Positions 8,523-17,603 are shown, counted from the stretch's first letter. The stretch is DNA of 64,000 bases from Allobosea sp. (GCF_017308075.1 NZ_JAFKFX010000029.1:161691-225690), one strand, 5' to 3'. Notes: generated from the letters alone by a model not told the origin. A program made the numbers and translations.

Positions 8523-9320
8523 TTAAGCGAGAGCCTGATTCTTCGACGCGAGGATGCGCCCCATTTTATCGGCCACGGCCTGAAGGGGGGTGAGCAGGCG
8601 CGCCTCGGCTTGGGCCGGTGTCAACGCGCTCAGCAGATAGATCACGTTCATCGTTGCGAAGACACGCTCGTCGAACATGATCGGCACGCCGATGCTGTAG
8701 ATCTTTCCCTCGTACATGAGCCGCGAGTAGCTCTCATCCATTGTAGCGTAGCCAAGTCTTCGAACGCTTTCGATCTTGGCAGCCAGCTTCTCCGGAGAAC
8801 GAATGAGCTCGTTCGTTGCCTTGGGATCCGCCGCTACGCGCTTGAAGATCTCTGCCCGCTCGCCCTGGGGACAGAAAGCGACATAGGCCAGCCCCAGACT
8901 CGTTGCGAGCATCGGCGCCCGATAACCCGGTGGACGACTGAAGGTGATCGGTGCGCCCTCGCGCGAGGACTTGATCACCAGCATTGCGTCGTTGTCCAGA
9001 ATCGCGACGTCCGATGGCCAACCGATCTCGCGACGAAAAGCGGTCAGCTCGTCGGCGATCAGCGCAGCGACGACGGAGTGCCGATCGTAGCTGTTGGATA
9101 AGAGCAGGGTCTTGCCCGTGACTTGATAGACCGCGTTCGCCTCGTCGCGCATGACGTAGCCGGCGTGCTGCAGCGTCTCCAGCATCCGCACGATGGTAGC
9201 CTTGTCGATGCCGGTCAGGCGATGCGTCTCGCCTACAGTGGCCCGACCATTCGCCATGTTAACGGCCGCCAGAACGTCCAGAACACGTAGTGCGGCAGTA
9301 ACGGGCTTGTACGACGCCAT
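8523..9320 (-). CDS. IclR-family transcriptional regulator
   Basis: 265 residues from the ATG at 9320 (MASYKPVTAALRVLDVLAAV); a GTG at 9356 is a less likely start. The N-terminal winged helix-turn-helix covers roughly residues 5-70 (TVGETHRLTGIDKATIVRML). The effector-binding domain follows, with the family's SREGAPI and GYATMDESYS-like segments. IclR proteins usually sense a small organic acid and control a neighbouring catabolic operon. It is the last leftward gene of the CoA-transferase and transporter cluster, 51 bases after the CoA-transferase stop, so it probably controls this island. A perfect inverted repeat (9341-9356) just upstream could be its own operator. Confidence 0.9.
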   Translation of the reverse strand: MASYKPVTAALRVLDVLAAVNMANGRATVGETHRLTGIDKATIVRMLETLQHAGYVMRDEANAVYQVTGKTLLLSNSYDRHSVVAALIADELTAFRREIGWPSDVAILDNDAMLVIKSSREGAPITFSRPPGYRAPMLATSLGLAYVAFCPQGERAEIFKRVAADPKATNELIRSPEKLAAKIESVRRLGYATMDESYSRLMYEGKIYSIGVPIMFDERVFATMNVIYLLSALTPAQAEARLLTPLQAVADKMGRILASKNQALA

Positions 9321-9340
9321 GGACCGATCGTCTCCGATAT

Positions 9341-9356
9341 GTGCTCTCTGGAGCAC
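9341..9356. promoter_or_regulatory. Inverted repeat upstream of the IclR gene
   Basis: GTGCTC (9341-9346) and GAGCAC (9351-9356) form a perfect inverted repeat with a 4-base spacer, 21 bases upstream of the IclR start codon. It may be an operator for self-control or a small terminator after the CoA-transferase gene. Confidence 0.35.
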
Positions 9357-9371
9357 CTTGGCCCCGTATCA

Positions 9372-10616
9372 CTATATGACGCCCTGCGCGCGAAGACAGG
9401 CGAATGCTGAGCTGTCGAGCCCAAGCTCCTCGCCAAGTACGGCTTCCGTGTGCTGCCCGAGCAAGGGCGGCGCAGCGCGGAACGTCGCCGGCGTCGCGCT
9501 CAGGCGGGCTGGGAAGGCGACTCCGTTAACGCCTGTGCCGTCCGAACGCTCCAGCACGATCTCGAGGTTTCGAGCCTTCACATGGGGGTCGGCGAAGACG
9601 TCCGGCAGGGTGTTGATCGGCCCGCACGGCACTCCGGCCCGCTCCAGCCTCATGATCGCTTCGTCGCGCATCAACCCAGCCAACAATGTCGTCAGTTCAT
9701 CGTCGATTGCCGCGCGGTTGCGCACCCGCGCCTCGTTCGTCGCGTAGCGTGGATCGTCGGCGAGGCCGGGAGAGCCGAGTGCGGCGCTCAGTTTCCGGAA
9801 TTGTCCGTCATTGCCGCAGGCGACGATGACGTGGCCATCGACAACCGGGTAGACGCGATAAGGTACGACATTGGGGTGATTGTTGCCCATGCGTGTGGGA
9901 ACGGCACCGCCGGCCAACCAATTCGCCCCCTGATTGGCTAGCATCGCCACCTGACAATCGAGAAGGGCGCAGTCGATATGCTGGCCTTCACCCGTTCGGT
10001 CGCGATGGATCAAGGCGGCCAGAATGGCGGATACGGCATACATCCCGGTGAAAAGGTCGCTGACGGCGACCCCGACCTTCATCGGCGCCGCCCCGGGCAG
10101 GCCGTCTGCCTGGCCTGTGACGCTCATCAACCCACCCATGCCCTGAACCAGGAAGTCATAGCCGGCGCGATGAGCATAGGGGCCGGTCTGGCCGAAGCCC
10201 GTGATCGAGCAATAGATCAGACGGGGGTCGCCCGAGCGCAGGCTCTCATGGTCGAGACCGTATTTGACGAGGCCGCCGACCTTGAAGTTCTCGATCACGA
10301 CGTCGCAGCGCGCCGCGAGGCGTCTCACCAATGCGGCGCCTTCCGGCCGCGCGAAGTCGATGGTCACCGACCGCTTATTGCGGTTGCAGGCGGTAAAATA
10401 CGCCGCGTCGCGCGTGTTGTCCGGCCCATCGAGAAAGGGGGGGCCCCATTTGCGCGTATCGTCGCCCCCTTGCGGTGCCTCGACCTTGATGACATCCGCG
10501 CCCAGATCGCCGAGCGCCTGGCCGGCCCAGGGCCCGGCGAGCACGCGGCTTAGGTCCAGCACCTTGAGATGCGACAACGGGCCTGGAGTCACGGTTGCCT
10601 GTTCTACTCCGATCAT
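9372..10616 (-). CDS. CaiB/BaiF-family CoA-transferase
   Basis: 414 residues from the ATG at 10616, which overlaps the livM stop as ATGA and suggests coupled translation. The family N-terminus is plain: LKVLDLSRVLAGPWAGQALG, then DVIKVE and GDDTRKWGPPF. The conserved Asp for the acyl intermediate lies in the YDFLVQGMGGLMSVTG region, with family segments VGVAVSDLFTGMYA and GEGQHIDCALLD. Family III CoA-transferases move CoA from a donor such as succinyl-CoA to a carboxylic acid. In this operon it most likely activates the acid brought in by the neighbouring ABC transporter. The exact substrate cannot be read from sequence. Confidence 0.9.
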   Translation of the reverse strand: MIGVEQATVTPGPLSHLKVLDLSRVLAGPWAGQALGDLGADVIKVEAPQGGDDTRKWGPPFLDGPDNTRDAAYFTACNRNKRSVTIDFARPEGAALVRRLAARCDVVIENFKVGGLVKYGLDHESLRSGDPRLIYCSITGFGQTGPYAHRAGYDFLVQGMGGLMSVTGQADGLPGAAPMKVGVAVSDLFTGMYAVSAILAALIHRDRTGEGQHIDCALLDCQVAMLANQGANWLAGGAVPTRMGNNHPNVVPYRVYPVVDGHVIVACGNDGQFRKLSAALGSPGLADDPRYATNEARVRNRAAIDDELTTLLAGLMRDEAIMRLERAGVPCGPINTLPDVFADPHVKARNLEIVLERSDGTGVNGVAFPARLSATPATFRAAPPLLGQHTEAVLGEELGLDSSAFACLRAQGVI

Positions 10617-11632
10617 GCCGAACGCTTCCGGGCGAAGCGATCGAGCAGCGTGCCCAGAATGCCCTTCGGCATATAGATGATGAAGAGCACCAGCAGCACG
10701 CCATAGACCAGCATGTCGAGCGCCAGCGCACGCGTTCCGAACAGGGCGGAGAGCACCTGCGAACTCTGCATCGTCACGCGCAGGCCTTCGCTGAGCAATT
10801 GGGTGAAGACGGCGCCGACGGTGGGGCCGAGCAGGACACCCATGCCGCCCGCGATGGCCCCGAAGACGATGTTCAGCGAAATGCCGAGCCCGGCGATGGT
10901 CTCCGGCGAGACATACATCTGGTATTGCGCGAAGAGTGCGCCGCCCAAGGCGCACAGCGCCGCCGAAATGGCCGTGATCTTGAGCTTCTCGCGCGTTACG
11001 TCGACGCCCGCTGCGGCGGCAGCCTCTTCGTCCTGGCCCAAGGCATCGAGCGCGAGGCGGTCCATGCTACGGTCGACACGGCTCCAAACATAGAGCGTTC
11101 CCGCCCAGAGCGCGAGGACTATGAAATAGGACAGCACGCGATTGGGCTCGAACTGCACGGCGTAGAGGGACACCCCGTCGCCATGGCGCGTGGGCTGCGT
11201 TCCGAGCGAGCCGCCTGTGACGCCGCGCCAGCCGACGATGCACAGCCGCACGAACTCGACCATCGCCATGGTCATCAGCGCGAAATAATGCCCCTTGATC
11301 CGCTGGAGGAAGCAGGGATAGCCAACGAGAAGAGCCGCGACGACCGCGAGGGCAACGGCAATCGGAATGCCGAGAAGCGGCGTCAGGCCGAGCTGGTTCC
11401 ACAGCAGAACGGTCGCATACGCGCCGATACCGGTGAACGCGCCATGGCCAAGCGAAGTCAGGCCGAAGCGCCCCATGAGCGACCAGGCAGTGTAGATCTG
11501 CGCCCACAGCAGCATCTGGATGGCCAGATGCAGATAATAGCGCGAGCCACCGGGGTTGACCCAGCCGATGAGTACCGGAACGCAGGCGAGGACGACGAGG
11601 CCCAGCGTCGAAAGGAGAATCTTGCGGTTCAT
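10613..11632 (-). CDS. livM: Branched-chain amino acid-type ABC transporter permease (LivM-like)
   Basis: 339 residues from the ATG at 11632 (MNRKILLSTLGLVVLACVPV), whose A is also the last base of the livH stop codon. There are about nine hydrophobic segments. The LivM signature regions GRFGLTSLGHGAFTGIGAYA and GHYFALMTMAMVEFVRL are present, with the coupling region ending in GLGISLNIVFGAIAGGMGVL. It forms the inner-membrane channel together with LivH. Transporters of the HAAT class next to CoA-ligating enzymes often carry aromatic or dicarboxylic acids rather than leucine, so the gene symbol names the family, not the substrate. Confidence 0.9.
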   Translation of the reverse strand: MNRKILLSTLGLVVLACVPVLIGWVNPGGSRYYLHLAIQMLLWAQIYTAWSLMGRFGLTSLGHGAFTGIGAYATVLLWNQLGLTPLLGIPIAVALAVVAALLVGYPCFLQRIKGHYFALMTMAMVEFVRLCIVGWRGVTGGSLGTQPTRHGDGVSLYAVQFEPNRVLSYFIVLALWAGTLYVWSRVDRSMDRLALDALGQDEEAAAAAGVDVTREKLKITAISAALCALGGALFAQYQMYVSPETIAGLGISLNIVFGAIAGGMGVLLGPTVGAVFTQLLSEGLRVTMQSSQVLSALFGTRALALDMLVYGVLLVLFIIYMPKGILGTLLDRFARKRSA

Positions 11633-12501
11633 CAGCGCGCTCTCATGACGCCCTGCGGGCGAATGAACATCATGACCATGAAAAACAGGAAGGCGATCGC
11701 GTAGCCCCACTCACTGGCGAGGCAGGAGCCGCCAATGGTGATGAACTGCGCGATGATGACGGCTGCAACGAGCCCGCCGACGATGTTGCCGAGCCCGCCG
11801 AGCACGCAGACCATGAAGATCAGCGGGCCGAACTGCAGTCCAATCTGCGGATAGGTGTCGAACTGCATCGCCATCAGCGCGCCGGCCAGACCGGCAAGGC
11901 CGCCACCGATCGCGGATGTGATGGCATAGAGCCGCTTCGCGTCCGCTCCCATCAATGGCATCACGCGGCGGTCCTGGCTCAGCGCCAGGATGGCAAGGCC
12001 GAGCCAGCTGCGGCGCAGGAAAAAGCGCAGCGCGACGACGGCGACGATGGCGACCGCCAAGGTGACTACACGCGACCAGGAGAAGAACATATCGCCGGCG
12101 GAGAAGGAGCCGAGCTGGACGCCGAGGCTGCGGAACTCGACGCCGAACGCCATGGTCGCCAGCGCCTGCAGAACGAAGATCACGCCTCCCGTCGCGAGCA
12201 GCTGATTGATCGGAGGGGCGTCGAGAAGCGGGCTGATGACCAGCATATGCAACAGCACGCCGGCGCCTGCCGTGAACGCGACGCCGAGCGCGATCGCGAG
12301 TGGCAGGGGCAGGCCAAGCACGGCGAAAGCCCAGTAGACGCCGTACATACCCACCATCACCAGTTCGGCGTAGCAGATCCACACCACGTCCACGACGCCG
12401 AAGATGAGGTTGAGGCCGAGCGAGAGCAGCGCCAGCAAGCCGGCCAGCAGAAGCCCGTTCAGGATGGCCTCGAGGAAGAAGATATCGAGCGAGCAGCTCA
12501 T
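11632..12501 (-). CDS. livH: Branched-chain amino acid-type ABC transporter permease (LivH-like)
   Basis: 289 residues with about eight membrane segments. The LivH hallmark near the N-terminus is LLALLSLGLNLIFGVVDVVW, and the C-terminal coupling region includes GLQFGPLIFMVCVLGGLGNI. The start overlaps the livF stop by four bases, and its stop shares one base with the livM start, so the genes form a tightly packed operon. It partners LivM in the membrane. Confidence 0.9.
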   Translation of the reverse strand: MSCSLDIFFLEAILNGLLLAGLLALLSLGLNLIFGVVDVVWICYAELVMVGMYGVYWAFAVLGLPLPLAIALGVAFTAGAGVLLHMLVISPLLDAPPINQLLATGGVIFVLQALATMAFGVEFRSLGVQLGSFSAGDMFFSWSRVVTLAVAIVAVVALRFFLRRSWLGLAILALSQDRRVMPLMGADAKRLYAITSAIGGGLAGLAGALMAMQFDTYPQIGLQFGPLIFMVCVLGGLGNIVGGLVAAVIIAQFITIGGSCLASEWGYAIAFLFFMVMMFIRPQGVMRAR

Positions 12502-13214
12502 GCCGTAAGCCCCATGTAGGATTTGCGGACGACTTCGGAATGCAACATCTCACTCCCCGCCCCGCTCAGGCGTACCCGGCCGACCTCGAGCAGATATGCG
12601 CGATCGACGACCTGCAGGACCTGCCGGACGTTCTGCTCGACGATCAGCACCGTGTAGCCGTCCGCGCTGATGCGGCGCACCAGTTCGAACACCTGCTCGA
12701 CGACGACGGGAGCGAGGCCCGTCGAAGGTTCGTCGAGCAGGATGAGCTTGGGATCGCTCATCAGGGCACGACCGATGGCGCACATCTGCTGTTCGCCGCC
12801 AGACATGGTGCCGGCGAGCTGCGCACGGCGCTCTTTCAGGCGCGGGAACAGCGCGTAGACATAGTCGAGTCGTTCCTCGAACTTCGGCCGTGCCGAGCGG
12901 ATAAATGCGCCCATGCGCAGGTTCTGCTCGACGGAAAGTCCCGGGAACAGGCGTCGGTTTTCCGGCACATGCGCGATTCCGGTCTCGAGGATCCGGTGCG
13001 GCGGCAGGGCACGCAGGTCGCGCCCTGCCATCAGGATCGAGCCGCGCTGGGCCGGGAGCATACCGGAGATGACGCGAAGAAGCGTCGTCTTGCCCGCGCC
13101 GTTGGCGCCGATCACGGCGACGGATTCCCCGGGCTCGATGCGCATCCGCACATCCTTGATGGCGGGAAAGCCGCCATATCCTGCGTCGACGTCCTTCAGT
13201 TCGAGCAGGCTCAT
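12498..13214 (-). CDS. livF: ABC transporter ATPase (LivF-like)
   Basis: 238 residues. Walker A is GANGAGKTTLLRVISG, the signature is TMSGGEQQMCAIGRALM, Walker B is LILLDEPSTGLAPVVVEQVF, and the H-loop is near VLIVEQNVRQVL. It lacks the extra loop typical of LivG, and its length fits LivF. It powers import by the LivHM channel. It overlaps livG by four bases upstream and livH by four bases downstream. Confidence 0.92.
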   Translation of the reverse strand: MSLLELKDVDAGYGGFPAIKDVRMRIEPGESVAVIGANGAGKTTLLRVISGMLPAQRGSILMAGRDLRALPPHRILETGIAHVPENRRLFPGLSVEQNLRMGAFIRSARPKFEERLDYVYALFPRLKERRAQLAGTMSGGEQQMCAIGRALMSDPKLILLDEPSTGLAPVVVEQVFELVRRISADGYTVLIVEQNVRQVLQVVDRAYLLEVGRVRLSGAGSEMLHSEVVRKSYMGLTA

Positions 13215-13951
13215 TGCGCGGCCTCCTTCGCGGCCTCGCGGCCGAGATAGACCGCGATCACGTTCGGATCGGCCTGGGAGCCGGCTGGGTCTCCGTCATA
13301 GATGACCTCGCCATGGTCGAGCACCACGACCCGATCGACGACACGCATGAGCACACCCATGATGTGCTCGACCCAGATGATGGTGATGCCGCGCTCCTTG
13401 CGGATGGTGTCGAGCATAGCGGCGGCCTGGTTCATCTCGCTCGGGTCGAGCCCGTTCAGGCTTTCGTCGGCGAGCAGCAGGCGAGGCTGACTTGCGATCG
13501 CGCGGGCGAGTTCGAGCTTCTTCAGCGCGGCAGCGCCCATGCCTTCGGTGGTCGAATGCGGATCGGTGGGCAGGCCGACCAGTTCCAGGGCTTCGGCCGC
13601 CTGCCGCCAGCATTTGTCGCGGGACGTCTTGCGGTCCTGGCCGAACCAGGCGGCGAGAGCGACATTCTCCAGCACCGTTAGCTTGGCGAATGGGCGGGGG
13701 ATCTGGAAGGTCCGCCCGATGCCTGCGTGGCAGATGCTCTGCGCACCGAGGCCGGTGATGTCGCGTCCGTCGAAGGTCACGCTTCCGGCGGTCGGCGTGT
13801 AGAAGCCCGCGATGCAGCTGAAGGTGGTGCTCTTGCCTGAGCCGTTGGGCCCGATCAGGCCCATGATTTCGCCTTCGCGTACGTCGAAGGAAACATTCGA
13901 GACAGCAGCAAAGCCACCGAAACTCTTGGTTAGTCCACGCACTGCAAGCAT
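13211..13951 (-). CDS. livG: ABC transporter ATPase (LivG-like)
   Basis: 246 residues. Walker A is GPNGSGKSTTFSCIAGFYTP and the Walker B region is LLLADESLNGLDPSEMNQA, followed by ITIIWVEHIMGVLM (H-loop). The signature region reads GMGAAALKKLELARAIA, which departs from the usual LSYGxQRRLEIARAL and lacks the SGG core. LivG proteins often have a weak signature, but this one is weaker than most. It is the first ATPase gene after the binding-protein gene and is separated from it by a hairpin. Confidence 0.9.
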   Translation of the reverse strand: MLAVRGLTKSFGGFAAVSNVSFDVREGEIMGLIGPNGSGKSTTFSCIAGFYTPTAGSVTFDGRDITGLGAQSICHAGIGRTFQIPRPFAKLTVLENVALAAWFGQDRKTSRDKCWRQAAEALELVGLPTDPHSTTEGMGAAALKKLELARAIASQPRLLLADESLNGLDPSEMNQAAAMLDTIRKERGITIIWVEHIMGVLMRVVDRVVVLDHGEVIYDGDPAGSQADPNVIAVYLGREAAKEAAQ

Positions 13952-14009
13952 GAGGCCTCTCCGCGGCGCCTGCCACGTCAGCGGTTGTCCGAGGTTGAAA
14001 AGAGGTTAA

Positions 14010-14037
14010 CCGCTCGACTGCTGGCGCAGCCGAGCGG
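14010..14037 (-). terminator. Attenuator-like hairpin between binding-protein and livG genes
   Basis: CCGCTCG (14010-14016) pairs with CGAGCGG (14031-14037), and CTGC with GCAG inside, around a TGGC loop with one internal A/C mismatch. On the minus strand TTAACCTCTTTT follows. Hairpins at this place commonly let the binding protein be made in excess over the membrane parts. Confidence 0.6.
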
Positions 14038-14045
14038 CAGCGGCG

Positions 14046-15329
14046 TCACTGCGCGTAGGCGTGCCCCTTGGGGAGAGGCATCACCGGATCGGCCGTCTTG
14101 ATCGCGGTTGGCCAGACGACCTTCGTGCCTTGCGGCGTATGCTGCATGATGACCGGCGAGGAACGCTCGTTCTGGCCGGACATAGCAGCACCCGGCCCGA
14201 AGAACTTCACGCCATAACCCTGCACTGTTCCGCCGACCGGAATGTCGGACGCCAGAGCGGCCTTGCGCAGCGCTTCGGGATCCACGCCGCCGAACTGCTT
14301 GATGGCTCGGGGCAGCACGTCGGTGAAGAGGATCCAGCTCTGATTGAAGCCCATCCAGAAATTGGATTCAGGCTCGCTGCCCGTCTTCGCCTTGTAGCGC
14401 TTGACGGCTTCCTCGATCACGCCGCCAAGGCCTGGCGCTAAGGTCTTCGCATCCAGGAGCTGCGCGGACACCGGATCGACGTCCATGATGTATTGCACGT
14501 CGTCGCCCGCCGATTCACGGATCCGGTCAATGTTGGAATAGCCGGCACCGTGACCGATCAGCGCCTTCCACTTGAGGCCCTGCTCCTTGGCCTGGCGCAG
14601 GAAAAGCGCAATGTCGGGATTGTAGCCTGTATGGAGGATGACATCCGGCCGCGCGCGGCGAAGTTTGGAGATCATCGCCGAGAGGTCCGTCGCTGTGACG
14701 GCATAGCCCTCCTCGAGGACGATGTTCAGACCGAGCTTGCTGCAGGTGTCCTTGTTGCCCTTCGCGACGCCGGTCCCATAAGGGCCATCCTCGTGAATGA
14801 CGGCGATCTTCAGGTCTTTCGGCTCGACCCCGAAGCGCGCCTTCGCGTTCTCCTTCAGGAAGAGGCAGGACGCTTCGCCATACTGGTCGGAATGGACCTG
14901 GGAGCGGAAAACGTATTGCAGATTGCGATTGGCGAAGACTGCCGACGAGATGCAGACGTTCGCCCACATGAACCGCTTGGCGTTGTCGACCTTGGCAGCC
15001 ATGGGAACGCATTGCGCGCTTGAATAGACGCCCATTACGAGGTCCACTCGGTCCTCGTTCAGCAGTCGCTCGGCGGCGTTGATGGCGACGTCGACCTTCG
15101 ATTGCGCGTCGACGATGATCGGGGCGAGCTTGCGCCCCTCCACGCCGCCCTTCTCGTTGATCATGTCGATGGCGGTCTGAGTCCCGATCGAGGCGTTGAC
15201 CGAGCCCCCGCCGGCAAATGGGCCAGTCTGATCGTAGATGACGCCCAGCTTGATGTCTTGGGCCGAGGCAGCCGCGCCGATCGTAAGCCCGGCCGCGATC
15301 GCGGCGGCGCGCAGGTAAGTCATGGTCAT
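14046..15329 (-). CDS. ABC transporter periplasmic substrate-binding protein (LivJ/HAAT class)
   Basis: 427 residues from the ATG at 15329, preceded by a good ribosome site (GGGAGAG). A second ATG two codons later is possible. A signal peptide is clear: TYLRAAAIAAGLTIGAAASA, with cleavage before QDIKLG. The mature protein starts with the class motif IKLGVIYDQTGPFAGGG and continues with ASIGTQTAIDMINEKGG. It would capture the substrate in the periplasm and deliver it to LivHM. It is the first gene of the leftward operon and shares a regulatory region with the rightward operon starting at 15635. Confidence 0.92.
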   Translation of the reverse strand: MTMTYLRAAAIAAGLTIGAAASAQDIKLGVIYDQTGPFAGGGSVNASIGTQTAIDMINEKGGVEGRKLAPIIVDAQSKVDVAINAAERLLNEDRVDLVMGVYSSAQCVPMAAKVDNAKRFMWANVCISSAVFANRNLQYVFRSQVHSDQYGEASCLFLKENAKARFGVEPKDLKIAVIHEDGPYGTGVAKGNKDTCSKLGLNIVLEEGYAVTATDLSAMISKLRRARPDVILHTGYNPDIALFLRQAKEQGLKWKALIGHGAGYSNIDRIRESAGDDVQYIMDVDPVSAQLLDAKTLAPGLGGVIEEAVKRYKAKTGSEPESNFWMGFNQSWILFTDVLPRAIKQFGGVDPEALRKAALASDIPVGGTVQGYGVKFFGPGAAMSGQNERSSPVIMQHTPQGTKVVWPTAIKTADPVMPLPKGHAYAQ

Positions 15330-15634
15330 AGTCTCTCCCTGTGTTCCGTCCCGTGCGCCCGGTCCCTGAGCTTCTTCCGCCGCTAGGGGCGGGAGTCGTC
15401 GGCGGGCGCGTTTCTCTTGTCGCGGACCGAGCCGCTCTTTCGTCGCTGACCAGGGCCTCGCTCCGCCTGTCGCGCTTTTTCCGTCACGAAAGCAGGCTTG
15501 CGATTTCGCCTTGCCAACTGCCCGGCACGATGGCAAAGAATGGCTACGTTGTAAATGAAATTCTATTTCATCTAATGAAATACCGCAAGGAGCCATATGC
15601 GCTCCTCGTGGGGGAACGGTTCAGGGAGCTACGT
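15330..15634. promoter_or_regulatory. Divergent promoter region between the two catabolic operons
   Basis: About 305 bases separate the two divergent start codons. Most of it is high GC, but 15550-15600 is AT-rich and holds the triple half-site described separately. Promoters for both operons should lie here. Confidence 0.6.
15555..15581. promoter_or_regulatory. Triple half-site operator, probably for the IclR regulator
   Basis: ATGAAAT (15555-15561), ATTTCAT (15565-15571) and ATGAAAT (15575-15581) alternate in orientation with 3-base spacers. The half-sites therefore repeat every 10 bp, one helical turn. Two overlapping perfect palindromes result. The array ends 53 bases before the start codon at 15635. 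IclR-type regulators bind palindromes of this size; the link to the IclR gene at 8523-9320 is inference. Confidence 0.6.
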
Positions 15635-16534
15635 ATGACCCGCAAGATCGCCTTCATCGGCCTCGGCGCCATGGGTGGGCCGATGGCGTCGAACGCCATT
15701 CGCTCGCTCGGCCCGATCCATGTGTTCGATGTCGTCGAAGCCAATCTGGCGCGCGTCGTCGCGGCGGGAGGCGTGCGTTGCGCCAGCGTCGCGCAGGCGG
15801 CGCAGAATGCCGACATCGTCGTGACCATGCTGCCGGCGACGCCGCAGGTTCATGAAGTCGTGGCTGCGGCGCTGGCGGTGATGAAGCCGGGCGGAATCGT
15901 GCTGGACATGAGCACGATCTCTCCTGCCGGCACCGACGCGGCGGCGGCGATGTGCGAGGCGCGCGGCGTGCGCTTCCTCGATGCACCTGTGGGGCGCCTA
16001 GCTTCTCACGCAGCGGCCGGAAAATCGCTCTTCATGGTGGGGTGTGACGACGAGGCGGCCTTCGATGAGGTCAAGCCGCTTTTCGAAGCGATGGGCGACA
16101 CGATCATCCGCTGCGGCGGGCGCGGGACGGGAATCCGCGTCAAGATCGTCAACAACTTCCAGGTGCTGACGATCGCGCAGATCACCGCCGAGGCGCTGGT
16201 TCTGGCAGCCAAGCTCGGACTCGACGTCGAGACGGTGAAGGCGATCAATGCCGGTACCACCGCAACCAACGGCCAGATGCAGGTGAATTTCGCGACCAAG
16301 TCGCTCCTCGGCGATACGGAGCCGGGCTTCACGATCGATCTCGCTCACAAGGACCTCACGCTCGCCATGGAGGCGGCCAACGCCTGTCGGCTCGGCCTGC
16401 CCGGCGGCGCCGCGATCCATGCGGTCTATGGCGCCGCACGCTCCGGCCCCTACGCGCGCAAGGATTTCTCCTCCCTGCTCGACTATGCGGCCGAGCTCGC
16501 GGCGATCTCGCCGCCGCGCCTGCAGGCAAAGTGA
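15635..16534 (+). CDS. NAD(P)-dependent beta-hydroxyacid dehydrogenase (3-hydroxyisobutyrate dehydrogenase family)
   Basis: 299 residues from the ATG at 15635 (MTRKIAFIGLGAMGGPMASN), with GGGAG upstream. The N-terminal Rossmann fold carries GLGAMG. The substrate-binding segment is DAPVGRLASHAAAGKSLFMV, close to the family DAPVSGG motif but with Arg in place of the usual second Gly. The catalytic Lys and conserved Asn pair are in KIVNNFQ. The family oxidises 3-hydroxyacids such as 3-hydroxyisobutyrate, tartronate semialdehyde or serine. It is the first gene of the rightward catabolic operon. A second member of the family is encoded at 19603-20511. Confidence 0.88.
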   Translation: MTRKIAFIGLGAMGGPMASNAIRSLGPIHVFDVVEANLARVVAAGGVRCASVAQAAQNADIVVTMLPATPQVHEVVAAALAVMKPGGIVLDMSTISPAGTDAAAAMCEARGVRFLDAPVGRLASHAAAGKSLFMVGCDDEAAFDEVKPLFEAMGDTIIRCGGRGTGIRVKIVNNFQVLTIAQITAEALVLAAKLGLDVETVKAINAGTTATNGQMQVNFATKSLLGDTEPGFTIDLAHKDLTLAMEAANACRLGLPGGAAIHAVYGAARSGPYARKDFSSLLDYAAELAAISPPRLQAK

Positions 16535-16556
16535 CACCCGGTCGAAGGGGGCAGTG

Positions 16557-17603
16557 ATGGCCGAAGTCGACCTCATCGCAGAGACGGCCGAGCGATTGCT
16601 CGCCGATTTCGCGACGCCGCAAGCCGCCGACGCCGCAGAGAACGGCGTCTTCCCCGACGCGTTGTGGCGTGCGGTCGAGGAAGCCGGCTTCTTGCTGGCA
16701 CTGATTCCCGAGGAGGCCGGCGGCCTCGGCGTCGATCCGGAATCGGCCGCGGGCCTCCTGCGCCGGTCGGCGTATCACGCTGCGCCGATCCCCCTGGCCG
16801 AAACCATGCTTGCCGCACGCCTGCTGGCCCAGGCCGGCATCAATCTGCCTGCCGGGCCGCTGTCACTGGCCTGCGGGGACGTCGAACTGACGCCGGTCCC
16901 CTCTGGCTGGCGGGTCCAGGGCAAGGCAACGCGCGTCGCCTGGGGCGCGCAATCCGCCGCACTGGTCGTCGTCACGGCGCAGGATGGCCGCGCCCATATC
17001 GCACTCGTCCCGCGCGACGGCTACGCAGCGACGGCGGGGCGCAACCTGGCCGACGAGCCTCGTGACGATCTGTCGATCGCGGCCGACATTCCGCCTGCAA
17101 GCGTTGCCGCTTCGCCCGTCGACGCTGAGGGGTTGCTCTGGCGCCTTGCTGCGCTTCGCGCAATCCAGATGGCTGGGGCAATGGAGCGGGCCCTCGATCT
17201 GTCGGTTGCCTATGCCGGCGAGCGTAGCCAGTTCGGCAAGCCGATCGGCCGCTTCCAGGCAATCCAGCAGGCTTTGGCTTCCGCCGCCGGCCAGGTCGCG
17301 GCAGCCGTGAGCGCCGCATCGCTCGCGGCCGAAGCCGTGGTGAATGACGGCGAGAATGCAAGCCTGCGAGCCGCCGTGGCTAAAGCCCGCTGCGGTGAGG
17401 CAGCGGGGAGCGTCGCCGGCATAGCCCACCAGATCCACGGCGCGATCGGCTTCTCGCACGAGCATCCATTGCGGCTGGTCACCCGCCGCCTCTGGGCTTG
17501 GCGCGACGAACACGGCCCGGAAGCCTTCTGGAACCGCCGCCTCGGCGAGGCCGCGCTCGCGGCGCCGGGCGGCTCGCTCTGGCATCTCATCACCGCGGCC
17601 TGA
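16557..17603 (+). CDS. Acyl-CoA dehydrogenase, subunit 1 (short form)
   Basis: 348 residues from the ATG at 16557. The N-terminal helical domain (EAGFLLALIPEEAGGLGVDP), a reduced middle beta domain, and the C-terminal helical domain with RSQFGKPIGRFQAIQ and IHGAIGFSHEHPLRL mark the family. It oxidises an acyl-CoA to the enoyl-CoA with FAD. The middle domain is shorter than in FadE, and the next gene encodes a second acyl-CoA dehydrogenase 14 bases away. The pair may form a heteromeric enzyme like PimC/PimD. The substrate is unknown, but it is probably the CoA ester made by the CoA-transferase at 9372-10616. Confidence 0.88.
   Translation: MAEVDLIAETAERLLADFATPQAADAAENGVFPDALWRAVEEAGFLLALIPEEAGGLGVDPESAAGLLRRSAYHAAPIPLAETMLAARLLAQAGINLPAGPLSLACGDVELTPVPSGWRVQGKATRVAWGAQSAALVVVTAQDGRAHIALVPRDGYAATAGRNLADEPRDDLSIAADIPPASVAASPVDAEGLLWRLAALRAIQMAGAMERALDLSVAYAGERSQFGKPIGRFQAIQQALASAAGQVAAAVSAASLAAEAVVNDGENASLRAAVAKARCGEAAGSVAGIAHQIHGAIGFSHEHPLRLVTRRLWAWRDEHGPEAFWNRRLGEAALAAPGGSLWHLITAA

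Noticed and set aside
11711-12553. 280-codon minus-strand frame overlapping livH
   Set aside because: It is Arg-rich and in a different frame from the clear LivH membrane protein.
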